Shown here one piece after another: positions 9,854 to 18,417 of a stretch of 64,000 bases of DNA. This stretch comes from Bacillus massilinigeriensis. Its GTDB lineage: Bacteria; Bacillota; Bacilli; Bacillales; Cytobacillaceae. The position numbers were made by a program, and so were the translations under genes. The notes below the pieces were generated by a model. That model worked only from the letters and a program-made list of their open reading frames with translations. It was not told the origin of the DNA and did no database searches. Positions within the stretch are counted from its first letter, which is position 1. Each line of letters begins with the position of its first letter. The DNA is taken from the NCBI RefSeq assembly GCF_900111815.1, contig NZ_LT630004.1:1908293-1972292 (forward strand), read 5' to 3'.

Positions 9854-11506
9854 ATGAAAGCTAGCATTGCTTTTGACTTTTCCTGGGATGAAGGCCTATT
9901 CGAAAGAATTTCGAAAGATGGACCTTGGTCGAATTGGGAACTATATAAGCTCGCAGTAGAAGCGGAAAAACTGTCGATTATTCCAGAATTCGAAGGCTTG
10001 CAGGCGCCTGTCAGGCTTCCGCAGCTTACCCCTCTTCCGCACCAGCTTGAGGTTGCTAGGCGAGTGGTCGAAAACATGAATGGCAAAGCTATCTTAGCTG
10101 ATGAGGTAGGACTTGGGAAAACGATTGAGGCTGGTCTCATTCTTAAAGAATACATGATACGCGGACTTGTGAAGAAAGCACTGATTCTTGTCCCTGCTTC
10201 ACTTGTTTCTCAGTGGACATCTGAACTGAACAGCAAGTTTTATATACCAGCAGTTGCCCAGAGAAAAAGCTATGTATGGGACCAATGCGATATAGTCGTG
10301 TCTTCGATTGACACAGCAAAACGAAACCCGCATCGTGACCTCATTCATAAGCAGGATTACGACATGATTATCATCGATGAAGCTCACAAGCTAAAAAACA
10401 GCAAAACAAAAAACTATGAATTCGTTCAAAGCTTAAAAAAGAAATTCTGCCTTTTACTAACCGCAACACCAATACAAAATAAAATTGAAGAAATATTTAA
10501 CCTTGTATCTCTCTTGAAACCTGGCCACCTAGGAAACGAAGAAGCTTTCTTTGACAGGTACAAAAAAGCATCGCGATCCGTGCATGATGATGAACATTTG
10601 CGGGAGCTTGTCAATAAGGTCATGATTCGGAACCGCAGGGGAGATACGGGGATAGAGTGGACAAAACGGATTGTCAAAACCATTCCAATCGAATTCTCGA
10701 AAGAAGAAAAATCGTTATATGAAGCTATCTCCACTCTTAGAAGTGGAACAGGAAGGCTTGAATCCAATCAATTTTCGCTTATTACATTGCAGCGTGAAGC
10801 CTGCAGCAGTAGAGAGGCGGTCTATTTCACCTTAAAGAATATGCTCGGTCGCAAGGATCAAAACTCCCAATTATACGAGGAACAGATCCATAAGCTGATC
10901 AAGATAATTGAAGAGATCAAAGTGAATTCCAAAGCCGAAAAAGCATTAGAGCTAATAGAGCGAATTGGGGATAAGGTGATCATTTTCACGGAGTATAGAG
11001 CTACACAGCTTTATCTGCAGTGGTTTCTTAGGCAGCATGGAATCACATCTGTGCCTTTCAGGGGGGGCTTTAAGCGAGGAAAAAAAGACTGGATGAGAGA
11101 ACTATTTGAAAAGAAAGCTCAAGTGCTCATCGCGACGGAAGCTGGAGGTGAGGGTATTAACCTTCAGTTCTGCAGTAATATCATTAACTTCGATCTCCCA
11201 TGGAATCCAATGCGGCTTGAGCAGAGGATTGGCCGAATCCATCGTCTTGGACAAAAAAAGGACGTCATGATTTATAATTTCGCTATAAAAGACACAGTCG
11301 AAGAACATGTACTAAAGCTTCTCTATGAAAAAATTGAACTGTTCGAAAAAGTCATCGGTGACTTGGATGATATCCTGACAAGACTGAGACTCGGGAGTAT
11401 CGAGGAACATTTAGCCGATATTTTCGGACAATCGCTTTCAGAAGGAGAAATGAAAATAAAGCTAGAGAACTTGTCCGCATTGTCCAGAATTACCGCGGAT
11501 CAATAA
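9854..11506 (+). CDS. yqhH: SNF2-family DNA/RNA helicase-like ATPase
   Basis: Superfamily 2 SNF2-type ATPase of about 550 residues, orthologous by position and sequence style to B. subtilis YqhH. Motif I is LADEVGLGKTIEAG near 83-94, motif II is DEAH near 175-178, motif III is LTATP, and the helicase C domain ends with EGINLQFC and QRIGRIHRLGQKKDV. It is a stand-alone motor with no nuclease or methylase domain, so a restriction role is unlikely. The ATG at 9854 is spaced well from GAAAGGG; a GTG nine bases earlier is too close. Followed after 14 bases by yqhG, probably one operon. Confidence 0.9.
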   Translation: MKASIAFDFSWDEGLFERISKDGPWSNWELYKLAVEAEKLSIIPEFEGLQAPVRLPQLTPLPHQLEVARRVVENMNGKAILADEVGLGKTIEAGLILKEYMIRGLVKKALILVPASLVSQWTSELNSKFYIPAVAQRKSYVWDQCDIVVSSIDTAKRNPHRDLIHKQDYDMIIIDEAHKLKNSKTKNYEFVQSLKKKFCLLLTATPIQNKIEEIFNLVSLLKPGHLGNEEAFFDRYKKASRSVHDDEHLRELVNKVMIRNRRGDTGIEWTKRIVKTIPIEFSKEEKSLYEAISTLRSGTGRLESNQFSLITLQREACSSREAVYFTLKNMLGRKDQNSQLYEEQIHKLIKIIEEIKVNSKAEKALELIERIGDKVIIFTEYRATQLYLQWFLRQHGITSVPFRGGFKRGKKDWMRELFEKKAQVLIATEAGGEGINLQFCSNIINFDLPWNPMRLEQRIGRIHRLGQKKDVMIYNFAIKDTVEEHVLKLLYEKIELFEKVIGDLDDILTRLRLGSIEEHLADIFGQSLSEGEMKIKLENLSALSRITADQ

Positions 11507-11520
11507 GGAGGAAAAATGGT

Positions 11521-12315
11521 ATGCAGCAACACGAAATCCAGGATTTCCTTTTGCGGTATTTTTCTGCAAACAGCTGCGAACTTGAAGAAAATCTTTCCGG
11601 AAAAATTACTGTACAGCTTACGGAAGAAATTGATCGAGAGTTGATGAACCGCCCTTTTTATTGGCACTATCTTGAAAAAACAGGCGGAGTGGCGCAACCG
11701 ATGAAACTGACTCTCATAACAGATAGAGATGCTTTCCCTGAGGAAAAGGGGGAATTCATTCATTATGGTTCTCCCCGTCTCCATCAATTATTTTCATCAA
11801 CAAAAAAACTGGCAGGCTATATTCGGCTTTATCAGCAAAACGGAGCATTGCCTGATAGGCAAACTCCTCTATTTCCCTGGCTTTGTATAAACTTTAAAAT
11901 CAGCTATAAATGCGACAGAAAGAGAGACGTTTATCAATCCATCGGGTTGCAGTTAATTAACGGAAGAATGGTGCAGGGTTTTCACGAAAAGATGCTGTCT
12001 TTATCTCTTACACCCAAAATCCCCGATTATTCTTTTACGCTGTCACCATTAATCCTTCCTAAAAGCGGGATGATGAGAATTCAAAAGCAACTTACCGAGT
12101 CTATTGAAAAAGAGGATCACTCGTGGGCAGAGGCTGCGCGAAAGCGCTGGCAGAAAGACCTCGATTTGCTGCTTCATTTTTATGAAGGAAGGGAAGGAAC
12201 TGAAACAGGCATAGAAAACGAAAAAGAGGCGCTGAAGGAGCAGTATGAACCAAAAGTTCTTATTTCCGTCATTAATGGAGGGCTGTTCTACCTCACTGAG
12301 AATGCAGTGAAATAA
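11521..12315 (+). CDS. yqhG: YqhG family protein, function unknown
   Basis: A 264-residue soluble protein matching the Bacillus YqhG family, for which no activity is established. No membrane segment, signal peptide or recognised catalytic motif is visible. The start follows AAGGAGG at a good distance. It always travels with the SNF2 ATPase YqhH in this region, which suggests that the two act together; this is inference from context. A terminator follows directly. Confidence 0.85.
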   Translation: MQQHEIQDFLLRYFSANSCELEENLSGKITVQLTEEIDRELMNRPFYWHYLEKTGGVAQPMKLTLITDRDAFPEEKGEFIHYGSPRLHQLFSSTKKLAGYIRLYQQNGALPDRQTPLFPWLCINFKISYKCDRKRDVYQSIGLQLINGRMVQGFHEKMLSLSLTPKIPDYSFTLSPLILPKSGMMRIQKQLTESIEKEDHSWAEAARKRWQKDLDLLLHFYEGREGTETGIENEKEALKEQYEPKVLISVINGGLFYLTENAVK

Positions 12316-12319
12316 AAAT

Positions 12320-12358
12320 AAGCCGGGCTAAATCCCAGCCCGGTTATCTACCTTTTTT
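12320..12358. terminator. Two-way terminator between yqhG and yqzE
   Basis: A GC-rich stem (CCGGGCT against AGCCCGG) is followed by TTATCTACCTTTTTT on the plus strand and by an AT-rich stretch on the other. It ends yqhG and overlaps the stop codon of yqzE. Confidence 0.75.
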
Positions 12359-12526
12359 CCTGAACCTCTCTATGATCAAAATAGGTGCAGGTCCAAACCA
12401 CCGATAAAGGAAAGGAAGCTTTGCATCTTTGTGCTTCTTCTTGCTTTCCTTCCTCCTGTCCTTTGGTTGGTCCAAATATTTAACAGCAGTTTCTGTCAAG
12501 TATTTAATATATTCATTTGTTTTCAA
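12344..12526 (-). CDS. yqzE: YqzE family small protein
   Basis: Small basic protein of 60 residues. It has NEYIKYLTETAVKYLDQPKDRR, a lysine/arginine-rich linker and a conserved FLYRWFGPAPILI hydrophobic tail, as in the YqzE family found beside comG in Bacillus. The TTG start at 12526 is preferred because GAGGTG lies six bases upstream; this also avoids overlap with aroK. Function unknown; the location suggests co-transcription with comG and aroK. Confidence 0.8.
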   Translation of the reverse strand: MKTNEYIKYLTETAVKYLDQPKDRRKESKKKHKDAKLPFLYRWFGPAPILIIERFRKKGR

Positions 12527-12536
12527 TCCCGTCACC

Positions 12537-13061
12537 TCAACAACCATTATGCCCTGGCAAACAGTTCTGTAAACGGCTCTGTATCACGCTTGCAATTTCA
12601 TCCGGTTTGCATTCAGTTGTATCCACCATAAAATTCGCTGTATTTAGATAGAGTGACAGCCTTTCCATATATAAACCCGCAATTTTATTTTCCTCATTCC
12701 CTTTAAGTAGGGGTCGTGTATCATCTTCTTTTAATCTTTTCTTTATTTCCTCAAGCTCTGTGTGGAGATATACGATGATACCACGTTCTTTCATGCATAA
12801 CCGGTTCTTTTCCGACAGGACTATTCCACCGCCAGTTGCAATGATGGCATGATCTTTTGGAAGCAACATTAAAGCAGACGTTTCCATTTCCCTGAAAACA
12901 GCTTCGCCATCCTCCATAAATATCGTATTGATGCTTTTGCCAGAACTCTTTACTACTTCTTCGTCTGTGTCAAAATAACGGACGCCGAGGCGCTTTGCGA
13001 GCAAGCGTGCCACCGTCGTCTTCCCTGCCCCCATGAATCCCGTCATGTAGATTGCCTTCAT
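12537..13061 (-). CDS. aroK: Shikimate kinase
   Basis: Phosphorylates shikimate at the 3-hydroxyl in the aromatic amino acid pathway. The P-loop is GFMGAGKTT at residues 7-15, the shikimate-binding DTDEEV follows at about 32-37, and ATGGGIV and DTRPLL (lid) are present. It is 174 residues with the ATG at 13061, which follows AGGAGA; ATG codons further upstream lack a site. The gene begins 13 bases after comGG with no visible terminator, so it may be read from the comG promoter as well as from its own. Confidence 0.93.
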   Translation of the reverse strand: MKAIYMTGFMGAGKTTVARLLAKRLGVRYFDTDEEVVKSSGKSINTIFMEDGEAVFREMETSALMLLPKDHAIIATGGGIVLSEKNRLCMKERGIIVYLHTELEEIKKRLKEDDTRPLLKGNEENKIAGLYMERLSLYLNTANFMVDTTECKPDEIASVIQSRLQNCLPGHNGC

Positions 13062-13074
13062 GATCATTCTCCTG

Positions 13075-13452
13075 TCAATTCTTTTCATACCATTTTATCA
13101 TTACTTTTTTCGATTTGTCATAATGAGCAATAGCATACAGTACCTCCCCTGTATTCATTCTAAGGGTAAAAGAAAGGGAATCAACAGTAGAAGAAATCGG
13201 TTCTACCTTATATTCAGCCTTTCCCTCACGAAAGGCCATTTCCCCTTTCCCTTTAAGGCTTCCCTCTGCAGCCAGCTCTTCCACCGTCTTCAGCATGGAC
13301 AAAAAATAATATTCTTGTAAGTATATCTTCTCTGATTCGATAATCATCATCTTCTCTTGGCGGAAAAGACCAACATGTAAAAGAAGGAACATACAGAAAA
13401 AAAGTAGCAAACAAAAGGTGATAGGATAAATGAAGCCATCTTCTTTTTTCAT
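13075..13452 (-). CDS. comGG: Competence pseudopilin ComGG
   Basis: Minor pseudopilin of the transformation pilus, 125 residues, close to the B. subtilis length. The N-terminus MKKEDGFIYPITF carries the prepilin peptidase site after Gly6, with the atypical FIYP sequence (no Glu at +5) that also marks B. subtilis ComGG. One hydrophobic helix follows at about 9-29. It overlaps comGF by four bases. The rest of the sequence is poorly conserved, so the call rests on signature and operon position. Confidence 0.88.
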   Translation of the reverse strand: MKKEDGFIYPITFCLLLFFCMFLLLHVGLFRQEKMMIIESEKIYLQEYYFLSMLKTVEELAAEGSLKGKGEMAFREGKAEYKVEPISSTVDSLSFTLRMNTGEVLYAIAHYDKSKKVMIKWYEKN

Positions 13453-13922
13453 ACCCCCGCACCTGCTGAAAGAAATGGCATTAGCCTCGATCCGTATTCC
13501 TTTTGCCAAATATCTCTTAGGGCAACCACGACGCTATGACCATCACTTGTAAATCTAACTTCACGAACATTCTGCAGCATGATTTCATGACCCTCATTGT
13601 TAACCCGCCTCCTGATGTTACTCCCATACTTCTCATATAGAATTGTATCGCTTCCTTTCTGGATGAGTAGCTTCTCCTTTTGCGCGATGATCAGGAAGCC
13701 TGTCCTGAATTCTCTTTTTAACTGGCTATTGAACACCTCCCATTCTAGTGTTTGGATTTTCCTGTCCGCAACGCCCTCCTGTAGGACGATACCGATTGCA
13801 GAAGGCAGCAGAGAAACAATAATCAAGAAACATGTCAGCGCGAGAAGTGTTTCCGCGAGCGTGAAACCATGTTCATTCGACAGGCCTGCAAATTTCCCTT
13901 TTGTTTTTTCCTTGGCCGACAT
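13449..13922 (-). CDS. comGF: Competence pseudopilin ComGF
   Basis: Minor pseudopilin of the DNA-uptake pilus. The prepilin signature is HGFTLAETLLALTCFLIIVSLLPS near residues 18-41, with Glu at +5. It contains the ComGF-family stretch YEKYGSNIRRRVNNEGHEIMLQNV. The start is uncertain: the ATG at 13922 is 12 bases from GGAGG, while a GTG at 13931 is only three bases away. Either way it overlaps the end of comGE by about 50 bases, so translation is probably coupled. Confidence 0.87.
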   Translation of the reverse strand: MSAKEKTKGKFAGLSNEHGFTLAETLLALTCFLIIVSLLPSAIGIVLQEGVADRKIQTLEWEVFNSQLKREFRTGFLIIAQKEKLLIQKGSDTILYEKYGSNIRRRVNNEGHEIMLQNVREVRFTSDGHSVVVALRDIWQKEYGSRLMPFLSAGAGV

Positions 13923-14205
13923 ACTGTGCACATACCTCCTTTGATATTCCTGGTCCGGGTTTTACGCTGAGTTTATATTCGACTCCATTTAATGAAACAC
14001 GATAATTGTCCCTTTCTGTTCCCTTTGATTTCATCCAGAGCATCTCCTCGTAAACAAGCCGTACTGCTTCATGCTCCTCGGCAATTCGTTCGTTTTCCCC
14101 CAATATAAACATGGCTAGAGGAAGAAGAAATGAGGCAGCAATGAGCCATGTTAATAAGGCTAACAAGAGCTCTGCAAGGAAAAACCCCTCATTTTTCCAC
14201 AACAT
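13873..14205 (-). CDS. comGE: Competence pseudopilin ComGE
   Basis: Minor pseudopilin, 110 residues. NEGFFLAELLLALLTWLIAASFLLPL is a type IV pilin-like N-terminal helix with the peptidase site after Gly7 and Glu at +5. The remainder has little recognisable sequence, as in other ComGE proteins. It overlaps comGD by 17 bases and comGF by about 50 bases. Confidence 0.87.
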   Translation of the reverse strand: MLWKNEGFFLAELLLALLTWLIAASFLLPLAMFILGENERIAEEHEAVRLVYEEMLWMKSKGTERDNYRVSLNGVEYKLSVKPGPGISKEVCAQYVGQGKNKREICRPVE

Positions 14206-14632
14206 ATACTCGTCCGCTCCCTATTGTGAATGTCATCCGCAAAGCTTTATTTCCAATAAATACATACATCGAACCGAAGCGATTGACATTGCCATCCGGC
14301 ATATATTGAAAGTAGCTTGGCATTGTAACAGGCGATATTGTTACATTACTGGAATATTCCCGGTGATAGAAAGATCCGCTCTCTCCTGTCCTGCGAATAT
14401 AGTAAGTGTGGGAAGAAGGCATAATATTGACCGATACGATTTGCTGGTGAGATATAGCGGCCTGTTGAGCAAGAAGTAAATCGCTTCTGAAGTCAGACAT
14501 AAAGAGGGTTTTTTCCATTAGATAAAACGAAGGTTTCATAATGAGGAATCCAGCTGAAAAAATAATCATTGCGATGGATAGGACGAGCAGCATCTCGATT
14601 AGTGTAAATCCACCTTGGCTTTCATGCTTCAC
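14189..14632 (-). CDS. comGD: Competence pseudopilin ComGD
   Basis: Minor pseudopilin, 147 residues. The signature GGFTLIEMLLVLSIAMIIFSAG at about 7-28 has the cleavage site after Gly8 and Glu at +5. A C-terminal beta-rich region with RFGSMYVFIGNKALRMTFTIGSGRVYV fits ComGD of Bacillus. It overlaps comGC by four bases (ATGA arrangement). Confidence 0.9.
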   Translation of the reverse strand: MKHESQGGFTLIEMLLVLSIAMIIFSAGFLIMKPSFYLMEKTLFMSDFRSDLLLAQQAAISHQQIVSVNIMPSSHTYYIRRTGESGSFYHREYSSNVTISPVTMPSYFQYMPDGNVNRFGSMYVFIGNKALRMTFTIGSGRVYVVEK

Positions 14633-14955
14633 GGCGAAACTTCACTTACTTCACTCACTTCTCCTGTCGACGAAATAGTAATCTTGCCGCCGCCAGGACA
14701 ACCTGCTGAGCCATCTCGTAAATAGCCTTCTGTCTTAAGCTCCTCCACCGAAACAGGAAGTCTTTTTTTATCTATCTCAAAAGCTTGAACTTGAGCCTCT
14801 ACCATTTTGATATAGGCCTGGCATCCTTTTTTATTGATGTTGGAGTTGTGCTTTGTAATATTCGGCACTGTAATAATAAGTAAAACCGAGATGACAAGCA
14901 GGACAATCATCATTTCAATAAGGGTAAAACCTTCCTCATTTTTCAATTCAATCAC
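14629..14955 (-). CDS. comGC: Major competence pseudopilin ComGC
   Basis: Main subunit of the transformation pilus, 108 residues. The prepilin signature EEGFTLIEMMIVLLVISVLL is cut after Gly9. Two cysteines, in KKGCQAY and AGCPGGG, match the pair that forms the intramolecular disulfide in B. subtilis ComGC. It overlaps comGD by four bases and starts 12 bases after comGB. Confidence 0.95.
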   Translation of the reverse strand: MIELKNEEGFTLIEMMIVLLVISVLLIITVPNITKHNSNINKKGCQAYIKMVEAQVQAFEIDKKRLPVSVEELKTEGYLRDGSAGCPGGGKITISSTGEVSEVSEVSP

Positions 14956-14967
14956 TCTCCTACAATT

Positions 14968-16002
14968 TTAAATTCCTTCTATAAGTTTGAACATTGGCAA
15001 TAAGATCGCAAGATACAGCGAAATAATTAACAGCCCGATAAAGCTATAAAGGACAGGCTGAATGACCCTCATTCCTTTTTCGGTACGCTCTTCGATTATA
15101 GCGAGGCAATGTCTGCTGTAAAAAAACAGTTCTTGGCCAAGCCTCCCATTTTCCTGTCCAAGCTTGACAACCCTGCATAACTCTTCTTCCAAAAAAGGAA
15201 ACTCTGAAAGAGAGGTGCTAAATTCCTTTCCATCCGTGAGCATCTGCTCAATCGCTATGCCGACTTCTGCAGAAAAAGACTCCGTTTTATCCTTCCGGAA
15301 AATTTCCATTACTTCATATACGGACAATCCACCGGAAAATAAGTAACTTAGCTGAGTGGAAAAGGATTGGGTATATAAAAGCTTCAATATCTTGCCTGCT
15401 ACAGGGATGCGAACAAGCTTTTTTCTTTGCTGTATCGAGGGGAGTTTCACGAAGTACAACCGAAAATAGAGCACGAATGCGATTAGACAGACGACTAATC
15501 CGTAGAATATGACAGGGAGAAGGTCTCCAAGGAAATATATGATTCTCGTGAATTTCGCCTGTTCAACATCCATGCTATCGTAAAGCGAAGTAAACTTTGG
15601 GAGCAGCGTTTTGTCGACAAAGAAAAAGAGGACAAAAGTCAGCGCAGCAAGAAAAAGGGGGTACGCTGCAAGCCTTTGTAGCCGGCGAAAATCTTCCAGC
15701 CGCTTCATGACCATCTGACTTCCATCTTTTAACGCTTCTGCAAGATCTCCATGCTGTTCTGCAAAATAAACATAACTAACAAGTACTCGCTTAAAACCAA
15801 GTTCACTGAGCGCCTGATGGAATGAGTATCCTTCATTCAAATCAGCAATCACTTTAGCTAACTGTTCCTTCCTCGCTTTTTCTATATAGGAAGCAATGGA
15901 GTGTATTGCTTCAGCTAGGGAGTAGCCCCTCGTTAGAAGTTCACCAATGCGTTTCAGGAAGTATGCCTGTTCTGCTGCTTTCCATTCATTCCTCCATTTC
16001 AT
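14968..16002 (-). CDS. comGB: Competence pilus inner-membrane protein ComGB
   Basis: GspF/PilC-type polytopic membrane platform on which the pseudopilus is built, 344 residues. Three long hydrophobic segments are visible, around residues 128-150 (FLAALTFVLFFFVD), 175-200 and near the C-terminus (FIGLLIISLYLAILLPMF). Two GspF repeats are recognisable, each with a GxSxxEA-like or YSLAEAIHSI element. The ATG at 16002 follows AAGGTGGG; the longer reading frame to 16122 lies inside comGA. It overlaps comGA by 17 bases. Confidence 0.92.
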   Translation of the reverse strand: MKWRNEWKAAEQAYFLKRIGELLTRGYSLAEAIHSIASYIEKARKEQLAKVIADLNEGYSFHQALSELGFKRVLVSYVYFAEQHGDLAEALKDGSQMVMKRLEDFRRLQRLAAYPLFLAALTFVLFFFVDKTLLPKFTSLYDSMDVEQAKFTRIIYFLGDLLPVIFYGLVVCLIAFVLYFRLYFVKLPSIQQRKKLVRIPVAGKILKLLYTQSFSTQLSYLFSGGLSVYEVMEIFRKDKTESFSAEVGIAIEQMLTDGKEFSTSLSEFPFLEEELCRVVKLGQENGRLGQELFFYSRHCLAIIEERTEKGMRVIQPVLYSFIGLLIISLYLAILLPMFKLIEGI

Positions 16003-17074
16003 CCAGAACCCACCTTTGATACTCTTGTTTTTTAATGAACCCAAGGGCGATTCCCTTTGCAATGTGATGGCCCAATGACATAAAGTTCGATGTGTTCGGA
16101 ACTTCAAGACCCTTTGACTCAAGAATAGCTTGTTTCAATTGATCCCCTGCTAAAAATTCAAAGACACTTCCCCTTTTCGGTCTACCCATCCCATAGCATT
16201 GGGGAGAACATACATCCCCACAATAAGGACAGGATAATTCAACTAGCCGCTGTGCTGTGGAAGCTATCATCGTCTGTTCGATCTCCTGATGCGTAATGCC
16301 GAACTCCAGAAGCCTGTAAATCGCTCCTTTCGCATTCCGAGTATGCATGGTCGTCAGAACAAGGTGGCCGGTTAAAGCTGCTCTGACTGCGATATGGGCT
16401 GTTTCAGCATCACGGATTTCCCCAATTAAGATAATATCCGGGTCATGGCGAAGAATCGCTTTTAAACCTGATGCGTAAGTAATACCAGCCTTTTCATTCA
16501 CTCCAACTTGAAGGACTGTATCGCTCTCTTTCTCAACAGGATCTTCTATAGAAATGATATTTTTTCCTGCTATAAGGGAAGTTTCCGAGAGAAGAGAATA
16601 GAGGGTTGTCGATTTTCCGCTTCCGGTTGGACCAGTGAGAATAATCAAACCGTTCGCACATTTCAAAAGGGAGGCAAGCTTGCATGAGGTTCCGGGAAAC
16701 AGTGATAGCTTATAGACTGGGATCTTTTCCTGACTATAGAGGAGACGAATTACCATGCTCTCACTCCCATTTGCAGGAAGAGTGGAAATCCTCAGTCCGA
16801 TTTTTTTGCCATTGTGAAGGAAGGAATATGCACCGCTTTGCGGTCGTCTTCTGTCTCCAATATCCATGGAAGCAGTAAATTTGAAGTGTGCGAGGAGCCT
16901 CTCAAAGGCATGTTTTTTCAATGAAGGACCAGTAGTCAGGTTGTTGCCGACCCTGAATCTGACAAGGCCAGCATTTTGTTGGGGAATGATGTGGAGGTCT
17001 GATGCACCCTTTTGCAGTCCAATCATAAGGAGGGAATCTGCAAGGTTACGAATTGTACTCTCAATACGAATCAC
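15986..17074 (-). CDS. comGA: Competence traffic ATPase ComGA
   Basis: GspE/PilB-type secretion ATPase that powers assembly of the DNA-uptake pilus; first gene of comGA-GG. It is 362 residues. Walker A is GPTGSGKST at 148-156, the Asp box is ISIEDPVE near 174-181 and Walker B is ILIGEIRD at 215-222. The His box is TMHTRNA. A CPYC/C motif near 282-294 resembles the metal-binding element of this family. I see no convincing ComK box in the 272 bases upstream. Confidence 0.95.
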   Translation of the reverse strand: MIRIESTIRNLADSLLMIGLQKGASDLHIIPQQNAGLVRFRVGNNLTTGPSLKKHAFERLLAHFKFTASMDIGDRRRPQSGAYSFLHNGKKIGLRISTLPANGSESMVIRLLYSQEKIPVYKLSLFPGTSCKLASLLKCANGLIILTGPTGSGKSTTLYSLLSETSLIAGKNIISIEDPVEKESDTVLQVGVNEKAGITYASGLKAILRHDPDIILIGEIRDAETAHIAVRAALTGHLVLTTMHTRNAKGAIYRLLEFGITHQEIEQTMIASTAQRLVELSCPYCGDVCSPQCYGMGRPKRGSVFEFLAGDQLKQAILESKGLEVPNTSNFMSLGHHIAKGIALGFIKKQEYQRWVLDEMEE

Positions 17075-17346
17075 CGCCTTTCTTTTTCAACTTAAAAGGT
17101 TCGACTGCACGGTAGAATAACCTGCTAACTTTCGGTCTAACCTTTGACAAATTAGTGACAACTACAAATGTTGCATAAATGATGTTTACATTTTCAGTTT
17201 GCGATTTCTTTCAATGATAAGTTCATTAATTCGCCAATTAGTTGTGAACATTTTCTAAACATATAGTGTTTACAGTAGAAACCCGTATTCACGTACTAGG
17301 AGCTGTATTATAATAAAGGAAATTATAGTTTCCAGAGGTGAAATAA

Positions 17347-18048
17347 GTGGAACAGACATTAAAAATTACAAGTGTTTTATCCGATCCCACACGCTATTAT
17401 ATTTATCAATATATAACCAAACGCCATAAAGACGTAACGGTACAAGAAATAGCAGAGCACTTTGACATTCACCCAAACGTTGCAAGGCTGCATCTTTCTA
17501 AACTTGAAGATGTTAACATGCTCGTCTCCGAAACAAAAAAAACTGGAAAAGGCGGCCGTCCAAGCAGACTTTATCGTCTATCAGAAGACGTCATCCAGCT
17601 CAACTTCCCATTTAGGGATTATCAGCTTTTATCAAAAATTACAATGACGTCGATGATGTCGTTAGGTGAAGCAGGCAAAAAAGCATTGTACCTGACAGGA
17701 AAGCGTTTCGGCTCAGAGCTGATCGACCAAGAAATTGCCCTGCACCCACATGTTTCAGAAATTCTCACCTTTGAGCAAAAATTAAATATCATTAAGAGTG
17801 CTGCCACAATCGCAGGATTTTATCCAGAGTTTGAAATGAATGAGGACAAAACAAAAATTTACTTCCAAATTTTCAACTGTCCCTTTAAGGAAGTTGCCAT
17901 TGACCACACCGAAACTGTTTGCGGCATGCATGCCGAGTTTCTTCGCGGGATGTTCGAATCCCTCTTTGGAGAAATTGAATTAGTTGAAAAACAAAATCTG
18001 GTTAAAGGCTGCGATTCATGCAGTTACCAGGCAATCATTGCACAATAG
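17347..18048 (+). CDS. Winged-helix regulator with a four-cysteine C-terminus (SufR/ArsR-like)
   Basis: A 233-residue transcription factor. Residues 1-85 form a winged helix (TSVLSDPTRYYIYQYI, then VTVQEIAEHFDIHPNVARLHLSKLEDVNML and a GRPSRLYRLS wing). The C-terminal half contains cysteines spaced C-X13-C-X29-C-X2-C (FNCPFKE, VCGMH, GCDSC), which could hold a metal or an iron-sulfur cluster, as in SufR-type sensors. The GTG start follows GAGGTG. It replaces the genes found beside comGA in B. subtilis. Ligand and targets are unknown; divergence from comGA raises a possible role there. Confidence 0.8.
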   Translation: MEQTLKITSVLSDPTRYYIYQYITKRHKDVTVQEIAEHFDIHPNVARLHLSKLEDVNMLVSETKKTGKGGRPSRLYRLSEDVIQLNFPFRDYQLLSKITMTSMMSLGEAGKKALYLTGKRFGSELIDQEIALHPHVSEILTFEQKLNIIKSAATIAGFYPEFEMNEDKTKIYFQIFNCPFKEVAIDHTETVCGMHAEFLRGMFESLFGEIELVEKQNLVKGCDSCSYQAIIAQ

Positions 18049-18120
18049 GTTTACAATTCCCTCCTTTGTATCTTATAATATTTAAGTGATGGTCTCATAA
18101 GGGTAAAAGGAGGGATGGCT

Positions 18121-18366
18121 TTGGACCGGATGTACAGGGTTTTAGGCTTCTGGACAGGAATTTTCGCGATTATGTTTTTCTTAGGGGATATGTATACGAC
18201 TTCCCTGATATTCTTCGGCCAGACAGGATTCTTCTTGTTGCTTAGCTACTTGAAGTTATCCGAGCGTATGTATATTTATGTCTTTGGCGCATACTTAACG
18301 ATTTTCTTTGCAGGTTTTACTTACTGGACAACCTTCATGATGGTGCCGGGTGCCGGAGGGCATTGA
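18121..18366 (+). CDS. yqgY: DUF2626 small membrane protein (YqgY)
   Basis: A small integral membrane protein of about 81 residues with three hydrophobic stretches (FWTGIFAIMFFLGDMY, LIFFGQTGFFLLLSYL, YIYVFGAYLTIFFAGFTYW). It matches the DUF2626 family, named YqgY in B. subtilis, of unknown function. The TTG at 18121 is preferred because GGAGG is seven bases upstream; the ATG at 18115 abuts that site. A terminator follows. Confidence 0.82.
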   Translation: MDRMYRVLGFWTGIFAIMFFLGDMYTTSLIFFGQTGFFLLLSYLKLSERMYIYVFGAYLTIFFAGFTYWTTFMMVPGAGGH

Positions 18367-18380
18367 TTATTAACTTCACA

Positions 18381-18417
18381 GCAAAAAAGCGATGGTTTAC
18401 TCCATCGCTTTTTTGCT
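18381..18417. terminator. Two-way terminator after yqgY
   Basis: A perfect hairpin (GCAAAAAAGCGATGG, loop, complement) is flanked by A and T runs. It lies between yqgY and the oppositely oriented methyltransferase gene and overlaps the last codons of the latter. Confidence 0.85.

Noticed and set aside
17075-17346. ComK box (AAAA-N5-TTTT pair) upstream of comGA
   Set aside because: Only loose A-rich and T-rich stretches occur; no pair has the correct spacing. ComK control is expected from knowledge of the family but I cannot show it here.
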